NCBI RefSeq assembly: GCF_025506355.1
Contig: NZ_JANZYP010000014.1
Location: forward strand, 89,173-153,172
Direction: 5' to 3'
Length of the DNA: 64,000 nt
From: Sphaerisporangium corydalis
GTDB taxonomy: Bacteria > Actinomycetota > Actinomycetes > Streptosporangiales > Streptosporangiaceae
Both the position numbers and the translations under genes were made by a program. Under the pieces are notes generated by a model. The model did not search any database, was not told the origin of the DNA, and saw only the letters and a list, made by a program, of their open reading frames with translations. Shown here piece after piece: positions 26,890-36,649 of this stretch (positions within the stretch are counted from its first letter, which is position 1; every line of letters starts with the position of its first letter).

Positions 26890-28295
26890 GCCTGGTCAAG
26901 CTGATCGAGCCCGTCGCTGCCGGTGACCTCGGCCGGGTCCACTTCATCGGCATCGGCGGCGCCGGCATGTCGGGCATCGCGCGCATCCTGCTCAAGCGCG
27001 GCGTCGACGTGTCCGGCAGCGACGCCCGCAGCTCCCAGATGGTGGCCGAGCTGCGCGAGCTCGGCGCCACGGTGCACGTCGGCCACGCCGCATCCCACAT
27101 CAGGAACGTCGACACCGTCGTGGTGTCCACCGCCATCCGCGACTCCAACCCCGAGCTCGGCGAGGCGCTGCGCCAAGGGCTGCGCGTGATCCCCAGGGCC
27201 GCCGCCCTGGCCGCCGTCATGGTCGGGCGCACCGGCATCGCCGTCGCCGGCACCCACGGCAAGACCACCACCACCTCGATGCTCACCGTCGCCCTGCAGA
27301 AGTGCGGTCGCGACCCGTCCTACTGCGTGGGCGGGCAGCTCGTGACCACCGGCCTCGGGGCCGACGAGGGCGCCGGCGACGTGTTCGTGGCCGAGGCCGA
27401 CGAGAGCGACGGCTCGTTCCTCATGCTCGCCCCCGACCTGGCCGTGGTGACCAACGTCGAGGCCGACCACCTCGACAACTACGGCGACCCGCAGGCGGTG
27501 TACGACAGCTTCGCCCGGTTCGTCGAGCGCGTCGGCTCGGCCCTGGTCGTGTGCGCCGACGACCCGGGCGCCGCGGTGCTGGTCCCGCTGGCCCGCGCCC
27601 GCGGCCTGCGCGTGCGCACCTACGGCGAGTCCGAGGGCGCCGACGTCCGGGTCACCGGCATCGTCCCCGACGGGTTCGGCATCGCGTTCACCGTCGAGGG
27701 CAAGGGCGGGATCCGGCTGGCCGTCCCCGGGCGGCACAACGCCCTGAACGCCACCGCCGCCCTGGCCGTCGCCGAGGAGCTCGGCGTGCCGTTCGACGAG
27801 TTCCGCGACGGCCTCGCGGCCTTCACCGGCGCCAAGCGGCGGTTCGAGGCCAAGGGCGAGGCGGCCGGGGTGGCCGTGTTCGACAGCTACGCCCACCACC
27901 CGACCGAGCTGGCCGCCGACCTGCGCGCCGCCCGTGACGTGGTGGCGTCGTTCTCCGGGCCCTCCGGCCGGGTCATCGCCGTCTTCCAGCCCCACCTGTA
28001 CTCCCGCACCCGCTTCTTCGCCGACGAGTTCGGCGCCGCGCTCGGGCTGGCCGACGAGGTCCTGGTCCTGGACGTGTACGGGGCGCGCGAGGACCCCGAG
28101 CCCGGGGTGTCGGGCGCCCTGGTGGCGGGCAAGGTCCCGCTCCCGGCCGGCCAGGTCGCCTACGTGCCCGACCGGGGCTCGGTCCCCGGCCTGGTCGCCG
28201 AGCGCGCCCGGCCCGGGGACATCGTGCTGACCATGGGGGCCGGAGACGTGACCGAGCTGGGCCCGCACATCGTCGCCGAGCTCGCCTCGCGGTGA
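26886..28295 (+). CDS. murC: UDP-MurNAc:L-alanine ligase
   Basis: 469 residues, ATG overlapping the murG stop. The N-terminal Rossmann loop is [18 protein letters not shown], the ATP loop is [16 protein letters not shown], and [10 protein letters not shown] plus SYAHHPTEL complete the MurC signature. It catalyses the first amino-acid addition to UDP-MurNAc. It is followed by ftsQ with a 4-base overlap. Confidence 0.95.
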   Translation: MSLVKLIEPVAAGDLGRVHFIGIGGAGMSGIARILLKRGVDVSGSDARSSQMVAELRELGATVHVGHAASHIRNVDTVVVSTAIRDSNPELGEALRQGLRVIPRAAALAAVMVGRTGIAVAGTHGKTTTTSMLTVALQKCGRDPSYCVGGQLVTTGLGADEGAGDVFVAEADESDGSFLMLAPDLAVVTNVEADHLDNYGDPQAVYDSFARFVERVGSALVVCADDPGAAVLVPLARARGLRVRTYGESEGADVRVTGIVPDGFGIAFTVEGKGGIRLAVPGRHNALNATAALAVAEELGVPFDEFRDGLAAFTGAKRRFEAKGEAAGVAVFDSYAHHPTELAADLRAARDVVASFSGPSGRVIAVFQPHLYSRTRFFADEFGAALGLADEVLVLDVYGAREDPEPGVSGALVAGKVPLPAGQVAYVPDRGSVPGLVAERARPGDIVLTMGAGDVTELGPHIVAELASR

Positions 28296-28966
28296 GCCAG
28301 TCGGCGTGGCGCACGGTCTTCGCCGTCCTGCTGTCCTGCGGGGTGGTGGGGGCCGCGGCCTGGCTGGTGTTCTTCTCCCCGGTCCTCGGCGTGCGCGACG
28401 TCGCGGTGTCGGGGAACGGCGACCTGCCCGCCGACCAGGTCCGCCTGGCGGCGGCGGTCCCCGACGACCAGCCGATGGCCACGGTGGACCTGGAGCAGGT
28501 CCGCAGGCGCGTCGCCGCGCTCCGCCAGGTCGAGTCGGCGAGCGTGGAGCGCCGCTGGCCGGCCACCCTCGCCGTCCGGGTCGTCGTGCGCCGGCCGGTG
28601 GCCGTGGTCGTCCTGACCTCCGGCCAGGTCGCGGTCCTGGACCGGCACGGCGTGGCGATCGAGGTCAGGCAGCTCGCCCCCTCGGGCCTGCCCGCGCTGC
28701 GCGTCGACCACTTCGCCGAGGGCGACCCCGCGACGAGGGCCGCGCTCGCGGTCGCGGCCGGGCTGCCGGGCGATCTGGCCCGCAGGATCGAGACCGTACG
28801 CGCCGGCTCGCCCGAAGATGTCTCCCTCAGCCTCCTGGACGGCCGTACGATCGTCTGGGGCGGGGCCGAGCGCACCCGGGACAAGGCGCGCGTCGCGCTC
28901 ACACTGCTCCAGCGCCCGGCGGACAGCTACGACGTCAGCTCGCCGGACGTGGTGGCCGTCAAGTGA
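28292..28966 (+). CDS. ftsQ: Cell division protein FtsQ
   Basis: 224 residues, GTG overlapping the murC stop. A short cytoplasmic N terminus and one membrane segment (about 8-30) are followed by a POTRA domain starting at LGVRDVAVSGN, with ESASVERRWPATLAVRVVVRRP as the conserved strand region, then the FtsQ C-domain. It recruits FtsL/DivIC and downstream septal proteins. It is compact, with a very short cytoplasmic part. Confidence 0.92.
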   Translation: MSQSAWRTVFAVLLSCGVVGAAAWLVFFSPVLGVRDVAVSGNGDLPADQVRLAAAVPDDQPMATVDLEQVRRRVAALRQVESASVERRWPATLAVRVVVRRPVAVVVLTSGQVAVLDRHGVAIEVRQLAPSGLPALRVDHFAEGDPATRAALAVAAGLPGDLARRIETVRAGSPEDVSLSLLDGRTIVWGGAERTRDKARVALTLLQRPADSYDVSSPDVVAVK

Positions 28967-29047
28967 CCTGCCCCACCGCCGGACCGGGTCTGGCAGGAGC
29001 GAAAGGGACAGGCCGCGACACGCCGGGCGACCTTGCGGCGCGGTGAG

Positions 29048-29077
29048 TTGACCCTGGGGGAGGGGCAACCCTACTGT
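29048..29077 (+). promoter_or_regulatory. Putative ftsZ promoter
   Basis: TTGACC (29048-29053) and TACTGT (29072-29077) with an 18-base spacer lie in the ftsQ-ftsZ gap, giving a start near 29085. The palindrome at 29101-29133 would then be in the leader. The match is moderate. Confidence 0.4.
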
Positions 29078-29100
29078 CCGTATCATTCCTCAGGTTGACA

Positions 29101-29133
29101 TAACTCTAAATCTCAACTTGAGGGTGAGAGTTA
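29101..29133 (+). promoter_or_regulatory. 33-bp dyad-symmetric element upstream of ftsZ
   Basis: It is centred on base 29117. AACTCT pairs with AGAGTT and CTCAA with TTGAG; 13 of 16 base pairs are complementary. It is markedly AT-richer than its surroundings and lies about 68 bases before the ftsZ start, directly after a perfect TTGACA (29095-29100). It could be an operator or an RNA hairpin. Confidence 0.55.
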
Positions 29134-29200
29134 AACAAGAAGGTCCGGGACCGTTTCGGGCTTCACGTAATGCAAGTAACGAGCGGAAAGGCCCCTCGTC

Positions 29201-30607
29201 GTGGCAGCACCGCAGAACTACCTCGCGGTCATCAAGGTCGTCGGCATCGGCGGCGGCGGAGTGAACGCCGTGAACCGGATGATCGAGGAGGGACTCAAGG
29301 GCGTCGAGTTCATCGCCATCAACACCGACGCCCAGGCGCTGCTGATGAGTGACGCCGACGTCAAGCTGGACGTGGGCCGCGAGCTCACGCGCGGCCTGGG
29401 CGCGGGAGCCAATCCCGAAGTCGGCCGCAGGGCGGCCGAGGACCACCGCGAGGAGATCGAGGAGGTCCTCAAGGGGGCCGACATGGTCTTCGTCACGGCG
29501 GGGGAGGGCGGCGGCACCGGCACCGGTGGCGCGCCCGTGGTCGCCAACATCGCCCGGTCGCTCGGCGCGCTGACCATCGGCGTCGTGACCAGGCCGTTCA
29601 GCTTCGAGGGCCGCCGGCGCGCGGCGCAGGCCGAGGCCGGCATCGAGACGCTGCGCGACGAGGTCGACACCCTCATCGTCATCCCGAACGACCGCCTGCT
29701 GTCGATCTCCGACCGCCAGGTCAGCGTGCTCGACGCCTTCAAGGCGGCCGACCAGGTGCTGCTGTCCGGTGTGCAGGGCATCACCGACCTCATCACCACG
29801 CCCGGCCTGATCAACCTGGACTTCGCCGACGTGAAGTCGGTCATGTCCGGCGCGGGGTCGGCGCTGATGGGCATAGGGCACGCGCGCGGCGACGACAGGT
29901 CGGTGGCCGCGGCCGAGATGGCCGTGTCCAGCCCCCTGCTGGAGGCGAGCATCGACGGCGCCCACGGCGTGCTGCTGTCCATCGCGGGCGGCTCCGACCT
30001 CGGGCTCTTCGAGATCAACGAGGCGGCCCAGCTCGTGTCCAACGCGGCCGCGCTGGACGCCAACATCATCTTCGGCACGGTCATCGACGACGCCCTCGGC
30101 GACGAGGTCCGCGTCACGGTGATCGCCGCCGGGTTCGACGAGCCCGCGCCCGAGAAGGCGGCGGCCCTGCCGCAGCCCGCGGCGCGGCCCCAGGCCCCGG
30201 CGCGCCCGGTCACCCCTCCGGCGCCCGCGCCCGGGGCGGCCCGTCCCGCGCCTGCCTTCACCGCCTCCAAGAGCGAGGCGCCGAGGGCCGAGCAGCGCCC
30301 GGCCCCGGTCCGTCCGCTCTCATCGGCGCAGCCCGCGCCGATGACGCCCGCTCCTACGCCCGATCCCGCCCCGTCCCCGGAGCCGGCCGCCCCGGCGCCC
30401 GGTCCCGGGGCCTTCGGGCGCGAGGCCGAACCCTCGCACGCCGCGCACTCCTCGCACGGCGAGCAGCAGGGGCCGGTGGCCGTCCCGAGGCCGGCCCCCG
30501 AGCCGCCCACGCCGATCACCTCCCGCGTCTCCGAGCCCGCCCGGCGCCGCCCGGTGGTCTTCGAGGAGCAGGAGGAGGAGCTGGACGTCCCCGACTTCCT
30601 CAAGTGA
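29201..30607 (+). CDS. ftsZ: Cell division GTPase FtsZ
   Basis: 468 residues, GTG with GGAAAGG 9 bases upstream. The tubulin signature GGGTGTGG is at 103-110, NTDAQAL at about 41-47, and the T7 catalytic loop [11 protein letters not shown] near 208. After about residue 315 comes an unusually long (about 130 residues) Pro/Ala-rich linker ending in the conserved tail [10 protein letters not shown] that binds SepF and other anchors. It forms the division ring. Confidence 0.97.
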   Translation: MAAPQNYLAVIKVVGIGGGGVNAVNRMIEEGLKGVEFIAINTDAQALLMSDADVKLDVGRELTRGLGAGANPEVGRRAAEDHREEIEEVLKGADMVFVTAGEGGGTGTGGAPVVANIARSLGALTIGVVTRPFSFEGRRRAAQAEAGIETLRDEVDTLIVIPNDRLLSISDRQVSVLDAFKAADQVLLSGVQGITDLITTPGLINLDFADVKSVMSGAGSALMGIGHARGDDRSVAAAEMAVSSPLLEASIDGAHGVLLSIAGGSDLGLFEINEAAQLVSNAAALDANIIFGTVIDDALGDEVRVTVIAAGFDEPAPEKAAALPQPAARPQAPARPVTPPAPAPGAARPAPAFTASKSEAPRAEQRPAPVRPLSSAQPAPMTPAPTPDPAPSPEPAAPAPGPGAFGREAEPSHAAHSSHGEQQGPVAVPRPAPEPPTPITSRVSEPARRRPVVFEEQEEELDVPDFLK

Positions 30608-30637
30608 CCGCCCCCCAACTGTGGTTCTGAAATTTCC

Positions 30638-31354
30638 GTGAACAATACGAATACGAATACGACGCGGCGCGACGAGATCGCGGCCGGGCTCGCCGAAGTG
30701 GAACGCCGGATCGCCGGCGCCTGCCAGAGCGCCGGGCGCGCGCGCCACGAGATCACCCTGGTCGCGGTCACCAAGACCCGTCCGGCCTCCGACGTGCGGA
30801 TCCTCGCCGGTCTCGGCATCCGCGACGTCGGCGAGAACCGCGACCAGGAGGCCGCCGCCAAGGCGGGCGAATGCGCCGGCCTGCCGCTGACGTGGCACTT
30901 CGTCGGGCAGCTCCAGACCAACAAGGTCAGATCCGTCGTGTCCTACGCCGGCGTGATCCACTCCATCGACCGCCCCAAACTGGCCGAGGCCGTGGGCCGC
31001 GAGGCCGTCAGGACGGGCCGGGAGGTCACCTGCCTGGTCCAGGTCGCCCTGGACGAGGATCCGGGGCGCGGCGGCGTCGTCCCGGCCGGGCTGCCGGCCC
31101 TCGCCGACCTGATCGCCGTCACCGGCGGCCTGCGGCTCGGCGGCGTCATGGCGGTGGCCCCGCTCGGCGGCGACCCCGGGCCGGCCTTCGCCCGGCTCGC
31201 GGAGCTGTCGGCGGAACTTCGGAAGGACCATCCCGATGCGAAGGTCATTTCAGCGGGTATGAGTGGAGATCTGGCCGAGGCGATCCGCCATGGTGCGACA
31301 CACGTGCGTGTCGGTACGGCGTTGCTCGGCCGCCGGACGCCCTTCGTCAGGTAA
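30638..31354 (+). CDS. YggS/YlmE-family pyridoxal-phosphate homeostasis protein
   Basis: 238 residues, GTG start 30 bases after ftsZ. It is a PLP-binding TIM-barrel fold; the Schiff-base lysine is in LVAVTKTRP, and DVGENRDQEAAAK, WHFVGQLQTNK and SAGMSGDLAEAIRHGATHVRVGTALLG are family signatures. It buffers PLP and influences amino-acid metabolism. The first codons contain three AATACG hexamers encoding an Asn/Thr run. Between ftsZ and this gene many actinobacteria carry ylmD/pgeF; it is absent here. Confidence 0.92.
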   Translation: MNNTNTNTTRRDEIAAGLAEVERRIAGACQSAGRARHEITLVAVTKTRPASDVRILAGLGIRDVGENRDQEAAAKAGECAGLPLTWHFVGQLQTNKVRSVVSYAGVIHSIDRPKLAEAVGREAVRTGREVTCLVQVALDEDPGRGGVVPAGLPALADLIAVTGGLRLGGVMAVAPLGGDPGPAFARLAELSAELRKDHPDAKVISAGMSGDLAEAIRHGATHVRVGTALLGRRTPFVR

Positions 31355-31458
31355 TGTCCCCCCGAGTGGACCTTGATGTCCATGTATCCGAGCAGAGGTC
31401 GACAGCGGTGCCTTAGGTTGCCTTGGGTACGGACCATGAGCAGGAGGACGACGTAGCG

Positions 31459-31965
31459 ATGGCCGGCGCGATGCGCAAGATGGCGGTCTACCTCGGTCTC
31501 GTGGAGGACGATCGCTACCCGGACTATGGCGGTTACGCCGACGACGAGGACTACACCGACGACTACGTCGACCGTCGCCGAGGCGACGAGCACGGGGTTG
31601 GAACGCCCCAAGACGGCCTGGAGGTCGAGACCCCGGTTCCTGCCCCGAGGTCCGGGTCTGCCGTCGTAGAGCGCCGTACGACCGATCTGGCGCGAATTAC
31701 GACCCTCCATCCGCGTACGTATAACGAAGCGCGAACGATCGGCGAGCACTTCCGTGAAGGCACGCCCGTCATCATGAACTTGACAGAAATGGTCGACAGC
31801 GACGCGAAACGACTGGTTGATTTCGCGGCAGGTCTGGTCTTTGGCCTACATGGCAGCATTGAACGTGTTACCAACAAGGTGTTCCTGTTGTCCCCTGCCA
31901 ATGTCGAGGTGACCGCCGAGGACAAGGCCCGAATCGCGGAACGCGGGTTCTTCAACCAGAGCTAG
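31459..31965 (+). CDS. sepF: FtsZ membrane anchor SepF
   Basis: 168 residues from ATG 31459 (CAGGAGGA 10 bases upstream; the start at 31423 would add a non-conserved leader). The N-terminal amphipathic membrane-binding helix is [17 protein letters not shown], followed by an acidic Tyr/Asp-rich linker and the SepF core with [31 protein letters not shown] and the [22 protein letters not shown] dimer region. It tethers the FtsZ tail to the membrane; no FtsA is seen. Confidence 0.94.
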   Translation: MAGAMRKMAVYLGLVEDDRYPDYGGYADDEDYTDDYVDRRRGDEHGVGTPQDGLEVETPVPAPRSGSAVVERRTTDLARITTLHPRTYNEARTIGEHFREGTPVIMNLTEMVDSDAKRLVDFAAGLVFGLHGSIERVTNKVFLLSPANVEVTAEDKARIAERGFFNQS

Positions 31966-32047
31966 AGTTCCACCATGAACAGTGAACGGCCAGACATGGC
32001 CTCTCCGGACCGAGGTCGGCACATCGGGATGGGGGCAGGGCGCGACC

Positions 32048-32338
32048 GTGGGGATCGTTAGGGACATCTTGGTCGCGGTTCTGTCGATCTATCTGGTGTT
32101 GCTGATCGGCAGGATGATCTTCGAGACGGTGCAGGCGTTCGCCCGCTCCTGGCGGCCCCGGGGGGTCGTGCTGGTGCTGGCGGAGGCCACGTACACGGCA
32201 ACCGATCCACCTCTCAAGTTCCTCCGCCGTTTCATTCCGCCCCTCCGGTTGGGTACGGTGGCCTTTGACCTAAGCTTCACAGTGCTGTTCATTGTGGTCT
32301 TGGTCATGATCCAAATCGTGTCCGCGCTTCGTTTTTGA
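32048..32338 (+). CDS. YggT/YlmG-family membrane protein
   Basis: 96 residues from GTG 32048; the frame is open upstream but the family begins at the hydrophobic IVRDILVAVLSIYLVLLIGRMIFETV. Two membrane segments flank a cytoplasmic loop with the YggT motif TDPPLKFLRRFIPPLRLGTVAFDLS. It sits in the usual sepF-yggT-divIVA order. The precise role is unknown; it is linked to division or envelope factors. Confidence 0.87.
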   Translation: MGIVRDILVAVLSIYLVLLIGRMIFETVQAFARSWRPRGVVLVLAEATYTATDPPLKFLRRFIPPLRLGTVAFDLSFTVLFIVVLVMIQIVSALRF

Positions 32339-32386
32339 TCGGGTACCGTCCTCCGGACAGACTCCGAGCGCGCCAAGGAGACCGAA

Positions 32387-33253
32387 ATGCCGCTGACGCC
32401 CGCTGATGTGCGGAACAAGCAGTTCAGTACCACCCGGCTGCGGCCGGGGTACGACGAGGAAGAAGTAGACGCCTTCCTCGATGAGGTGGAGGCCGAGCTC
32501 GACCGCCTCATCCAGGAGAACGAGGAGCTTCGCGCGAAGCTGACCGAGTGCCTGCGCGGCAAGGTGCCGGGCGGGATGGGCATGAGCATGGCGCCGGCCC
32601 CCATCGCCGAGCCCAAACCCGAGATGATGGCGCCGCAGCCGGAGCCCATGAGGCAGCCGGAGCCGATCAGGCCCGAGCCGGTCCCCGTCGGCATGGGCAT
32701 GCCGCCCGCCGAGGACAACATGGACACCGCCGCGCGTGTGCTCGCCCTGGCGCAGCAGACCGCGGACCAGGCGATCGCCGACGCGCGCCGCGAGGCCGAC
32801 GAGACGGTCACCCGTGCCCGCCGCGAGGCCGACGAGGTCCTCGGCAAGGCCCGTCGCCAGGCCGAGCAGATCCTCGGTGACGCGCGCGCGCGCGCCGAGA
32901 CGCTGGAGCGCGACGCGCAGGAGCGGCACCGGCAGGCCATGGGCTCGCTGGTGCAGACCCGCGACGAACTGGAGCGCAAGGTCGAGGAGCTGCGGAGCTT
33001 CGAGCGTGAGTACCGCAGCAGGCTCAAGCTCTACCTGGAGAACCAGCTCGCCGAGCTCAACGTGTCGGCCGAAGGCAGCGGCGGCTTCCCCGTCGTCGGT
33101 GCCCAGATGGGCGCCCCCGCCATGTCCCACGCCGTCGCCCCCGGTGGCCAGCAGCAGATCCCCGGTGGCCAGAACAACCCGTTCGGCTCCGAGCCCTCGC
33201 AGCACTCCGGCGCCTTCCAGGGAGTTGACGGCCCTCACAACGACCGCCGTTAA
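32387..33253 (+). CDS. divIVA: DivIVA/Wag31 polar-growth scaffold
   Basis: 288 residues, ATG with AAGGAGA upstream. The N-terminal DivIVA membrane-binding domain is PLTPADVRNKQFSTTRLRPGYDEEEVDAFLDEVEAELDRL, followed by a Pro/Met-rich linker (about 60-110), a long coiled coil (about 115-235) with repeated ARREAD segments, and a Gly/Gln tail. It marks cell poles and directs apical growth in actinobacteria. Confidence 0.95.
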   Translation: MPLTPADVRNKQFSTTRLRPGYDEEEVDAFLDEVEAELDRLIQENEELRAKLTECLRGKVPGGMGMSMAPAPIAEPKPEMMAPQPEPMRQPEPIRPEPVPVGMGMPPAEDNMDTAARVLALAQQTADQAIADARREADETVTRARREADEVLGKARRQAEQILGDARARAETLERDAQERHRQAMGSLVQTRDELERKVEELRSFEREYRSRLKLYLENQLAELNVSAEGSGGFPVVGAQMGAPAMSHAVAPGGQQQIPGGQNNPFGSEPSQHSGAFQGVDGPHNDRR

Positions 33254-33300
33254 GGTAACGGGTCAGGTTCACGTACCGACCCGCGACTGGGAGCCCCTCT

Positions 33301-35724
33301 GTGATCTACCTGAGCGCCATTCTGGTCGTTCTCGCCTTCGGCCTGCTGGTCGCGGGCGTGGTGACCGGAACAGCGGTCCTGGTGATGTGGTCGATCGTGG
33401 TCAGCGTGCTGTCCGCGGTCTTCCTGATGATCGGGGCGCTGCTGCGACGCCACGAACTCTTCCCCTCCGGCGGCACGACGGCGGCCACGGCGCCGCCGAT
33501 GCCTCCGGCGGGCATGGGCGTCGCGGGCGGCTCGGGCCTTCCGATGACGATGGCCGCCACGCACGGGCCCTCATCCCCCCTTCCCCACCCGATGACCGCC
33601 TCCCACCAGACGGCGACACTGGCCCGTCCACGAGGCCGCACGGGCCCCGGCCAGCCGGGCTTCCCCGGCCCTGGACAGGCAGGCTTCCCCGGCACAGCCC
33701 AGGGAACCCATGCCGGGGCAGGTCACTCAGGAACTCACACCGGGGCAGGGCAGGGAGCCCACTCCGGGGCGGGGCAAGGAGGTCACTCCGGCCGGGGACG
33801 GGGCGCCGGACCCTCTCCCGAGGCGATCGTGCTGGTGATCCCCGGGCGTAAGCGGTTCCACCTGCCCGGATGCCGGCAGCTCGCCGGGCGCGAGATCGAG
33901 GAGCTCACCTACGAGGAGGCCCGCGAGGAGGGCTTCACCGCCTGCACCACCTGCCTCCCCGACGGCTACACCCCCCAAGTGGCCCGCCGCACCACCCAAT
34001 CCTCCCCCGCCACCACCCCCCTCCCCGAAACCGGCCACCGCGCCACCCCCGCCCCCCTGCCCGAGGCGGAACGGACGTCCGACGCCAGGCGCAAGCCCGG
34101 CACGGCACAGGGCACCGAACCAGGACAAGAGCCTCGGTCCGGACGTGAGACCCCGGCGGTACGCGAGTCTCAGCCGCGGCGCGGAAGCGGATATCGGTCC
34201 GACGAGACGCGGCCGGTGACGCCGGTCGCCTCCGAGCAGTCGATGGAGCCGGTCGAGAAGCGTCCCGGGCGCGCCGGGACCCCGACCGGCTCCGCCGCCC
34301 CCTCACGCCCTTCAACGGCGACCTCTTCTTCCCCCTCCTCGGCGCCCACCCCGTCCTCGCCCACCCCGTCCACGTCTTCCTCCACCCCGTCCTCGTCCTC
34401 CGCCGGCCGCTCCGGTGGTCCAGCCGATTCCAGTGGCTCCGACGCGGCCGGTGAGGAACGCTGGAAGTCCGACGCGTGGTTCTCGGCCCAGGCGGCGAGC
34501 ACCGACGGCGTGAACGTGAGCCCGGCAGGGGCCCGCCCGGCCGGCAAGGCGCCCGCTGACGACGAGCCCACGAGCGATCCCACCACGGACAAGACACCCG
34601 CGAGTAGATCCGCCACGGGCAAGGGACCCGCAGGCACGTCCGCCACGGACAAGGCACTCCCGAGCACTCCCGCCACGGGCAAGCCGCCCCCAGGTACCGG
34701 CGAGAAGGACCGTTCACCCGAGGCCCCCGGCCTTTCACCCGGCGCCGCCGGGACAAAGCCCTCGATTCCGGGAACCCCCTCGGTTGCGGGATCCTCGACT
34801 CGGCCTGTCCCGGCCGTGAAGGTCCCGGAGGCCGCCTCCCCGTTCCAGGCTTTCAAGCGCCCCGACCCGCCCGCCACCCCGCCGCCCGCGACCGGCAAGC
34901 CCTCGGCGACCACCACGAGCCCCGCCGAGCCGGACGACGAAGGCGACGACCCCGTGGTGGTCGTCAGCGCCACCCCCCGCACACCCACCACCCCCAGACC
35001 CAGCACGACCAGCACCTCTTCTCCCGGCAAGTCCGACGGTCCCGGCAGGTCCGACGGTCCCGGCAGGTCCGACGGTCCCGGCAGGTCCGACGGTCCCGGC
35101 AGGTCCGAGGGCCCTGGCAGGTCCGAGGGCCCTGGCAAGACACCTGACCGCTTCACGACGAGCGCCCGATCCTCCTCGGCCGGGACCCCCTCGGACTCGT
35201 CGAGCCCCCCGGAAGTCTCCACGGGACGTCCCACGGAATCCTCGAAGTCCCCAAAGACTCCGAACGCCGCCTCCGAGCCCGCGAAGGACCGGCAGCCGAC
35301 CACAGGCAGTGGATCCGGTACGAGGCCCGAAGCGCCGAAGCCGGCCACCACGTCCTCCAAGGACCAAGGCCCCGCCAAGGCGACCCCGACGCCTGTCACA
35401 GAGGACACCGGCGAGCCGGCCAAGCCCTCACCGGACGAGGCTCCGGCCCGGGGCGGCGATGTCGAGGACAAGCGGTCCGACGACGCTGGCGGCGCGGCGG
35501 ACAAGCCGAAGGACGCTGACGACAAGCCCAGGAAGGCCGGGCCGACCGTCGAGGTCAAGCGTCCCGTGATCGTCAAGATCATCCCCGGTACCCGGCGCTA
35601 CCACAGCTCCGCCTGCCCGCTGATCAAGGGATCCGACCCGGCCACCCTGGAAGCGATGTCCAAGTCCGACGCCGAAGCCGCCGGCCTCACCCACTGCTCC
35701 GTCTGCGCCAGAGACGACGACTGA
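33301..35724 (+). CDS. Giant disordered membrane protein with two H-x3-C / C-x2-C modules
   Basis: 807 residues, GTG start 47 bases after divIVA. Two membrane segments lie at about 2-48. A His/Gly/Thr-rich stretch precedes module 1 (His187, Cys191, Cys215, Cys218). About 530 residues of Pro/Ser/Thr/Lys-rich, probably disordered sequence follow, including six SDGPGR-type repeats, and module 2 closes the protein (His768, Cys772, Cys799, Cys802). The modules share K/R-R-(F/Y)-H, a conserved E/D-A-G-(F/L)-T spacer and C-x2-C, and resemble small Ada-type zinc-binding knuckles. No catalytic domain is seen. Function is unknown; position suggests a pole- or envelope-linked role. Confidence 0.7.
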   Translation: MIYLSAILVVLAFGLLVAGVVTGTAVLVMWSIVVSVLSAVFLMIGALLRRHELFPSGGTTAATAPPMPPAGMGVAGGSGLPMTMAATHGPSSPLPHPMTASHQTATLARPRGRTGPGQPGFPGPGQAGFPGTAQGTHAGAGHSGTHTGAGQGAHSGAGQGGHSGRGRGAGPSPEAIVLVIPGRKRFHLPGCRQLAGREIEELTYEEAREEGFTACTTCLPDGYTPQVARRTTQSSPATTPLPETGHRATPAPLPEAERTSDARRKPGTAQGTEPGQEPRSGRETPAVRESQPRRGSGYRSDETRPVTPVASEQSMEPVEKRPGRAGTPTGSAAPSRPSTATSSSPSSAPTPSSPTPSTSSSTPSSSSAGRSGGPADSSGSDAAGEERWKSDAWFSAQAASTDGVNVSPAGARPAGKAPADDEPTSDPTTDKTPASRSATGKGPAGTSATDKALPSTPATGKPPPGTGEKDRSPEAPGLSPGAAGTKPSIPGTPSVAGSSTRPVPAVKVPEAASPFQAFKRPDPPATPPPATGKPSATTTSPAEPDDEGDDPVVVVSATPRTPTTPRPSTTSTSSPGKSDGPGRSDGPGRSDGPGRSDGPGRSEGPGRSEGPGKTPDRFTTSARSSSAGTPSDSSSPPEVSTGRPTESSKSPKTPNAASEPAKDRQPTTGSGSGTRPEAPKPATTSSKDQGPAKATPTPVTEDTGEPAKPSPDEAPARGGDVEDKRSDDAGGAADKPKDADDKPRKAGPTVEVKRPVIVKIIPGTRRYHSSACPLIKGSDPATLEAMSKSDAEAAGLTHCSVCARDDD
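35032..35139 (+). repeat. Six 18-bp in-frame repeats in the 807-residue protein
   Basis: Four copies of TCCGACGGTCCCGGCAGG are followed by two variants with GAGGGCCCTGGCA. They encode SDGPGR x4, SEGPGR, SEGPGK. Near identity of the first four at every base indicates recent expansion. Confidence 0.85.
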
Positions 35725-36005
35725 CCCTCGGTCCTCCGGATATCACGGAAGCCGACGAACTACCGAGCCCCGCCCTCGGCCGGTACGCGGTCGCCTGCCG
35801 AGGTGAGCGGCGAACCGCTGGACGACGTCTCCACCCACGGACGATCTTGGCAACGCCGAACGTGACGAAGCTCACGTCCAGCAGTGAGACGGCTCTGCCG
35901 GACGGCCTCGCAAGGACTCCGATCAACGAAAAGGGAAGCGCCTACGGCTCGCCGCTCGCCGGCGGCTCGTGAAGAATCCCACGGTCGACGGAAAGCGCGA
36001 ATACC
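35725..36005. other. Gap before the DUF2247-like gene
   Basis: 281 bases with no supported gene. It marks the switch from the dcw-linked block to accessory genes. No clear promoter or terminator is visible. Confidence 0.4.
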
Positions 36006-36518
36006 ATGAGCGGCCTCGTCAGCTTTGTCATTCCGGCCGATTTCGTGTCCTCGAGAGTCGCTTTGACCCGTGAGGAATTGGTCTGCGGATACAGAAAAGG
36101 CTGGCTCGCGCCGATGGGGCTGACGGAACTCGCCGGAGATGTCCTCCCCGCCCTGTCCGGCCTACCGGCAGAGGAGGAGATGCCGTATCTCCTGCCCAGC
36201 GAGGTCGCGCACCAGGTGAACGCCGCTGTCGACGCCGTGGAACTTGACTGCGAAGACCCGAGGACGAACGAAGTCTGGTCGTATTTGGCACTCGCGCATC
36301 TGTACGAACGCCGTAACACTGTCTCCGGATTTTTCCAGGTCATCGAGATGATCTGGTCGGATCACGATTACCCGGAGGAAATGTCGGGGTTCATCTATTA
36401 CATGCCCCCGCCTCCAGGCGGTGAGTACGGGGAACCGGCCATGCTCCGCCGGTTGGCGACCTATCTGTCAGATCAGGCACGACGGTACAGAACCCGAGGT
36501 GGCTTCAGGGCCGGATAG
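36006..36518 (+). CDS. DUF2247-like protein
   Basis: 170 residues, ATG start, weak ribosome site. It has mixed helices with FVIPADFVSSRVALTREEL, CGYRKGWLAPMG, WSYLALAHLYERR, VIEMIWSDHDYPEEMSGFIYYMP and PPGG, which matches my memory of DUF2247 proteins. They are cytosolic, of unknown function, and often scattered near polymorphic toxin loci, so an orphan immunity-type role is possible but unproven. GC is somewhat lower than in neighbours, which suits transfer. Confidence 0.6.
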   Translation: MSGLVSFVIPADFVSSRVALTREELVCGYRKGWLAPMGLTELAGDVLPALSGLPAEEEMPYLLPSEVAHQVNAAVDAVELDCEDPRTNEVWSYLALAHLYERRNTVSGFFQVIEMIWSDHDYPEEMSGFIYYMPPPPGGEYGEPAMLRRLATYLSDQARRYRTRGGFRAG

Positions 36519-36649
36519 GAGCCGGAGCACGGCCACCACCGGCCAGGCGGTCCCCTTTGACGGCTGGTAGAGGCCGTCGGACCTGTGCGCTCGTCGACGT
36601 CTGAAAAAGCGATTGCGGTGTCGTTTGGGCGGGCCTAGGCTGCGCGGGC

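Noticed and set aside
29095..29123. TTGACA at 29095 as the main ftsZ -35
   Set aside because: No acceptable -10 hexamer at 16-18 bases; TTGACC/TACTGT just upstream is a better pair, though both are weak.
35032..35139. Possible CRISPR array
   Set aside because: The 18-bp repeats are contiguous without spacers and in frame inside a coding region; they are a protein repeat.
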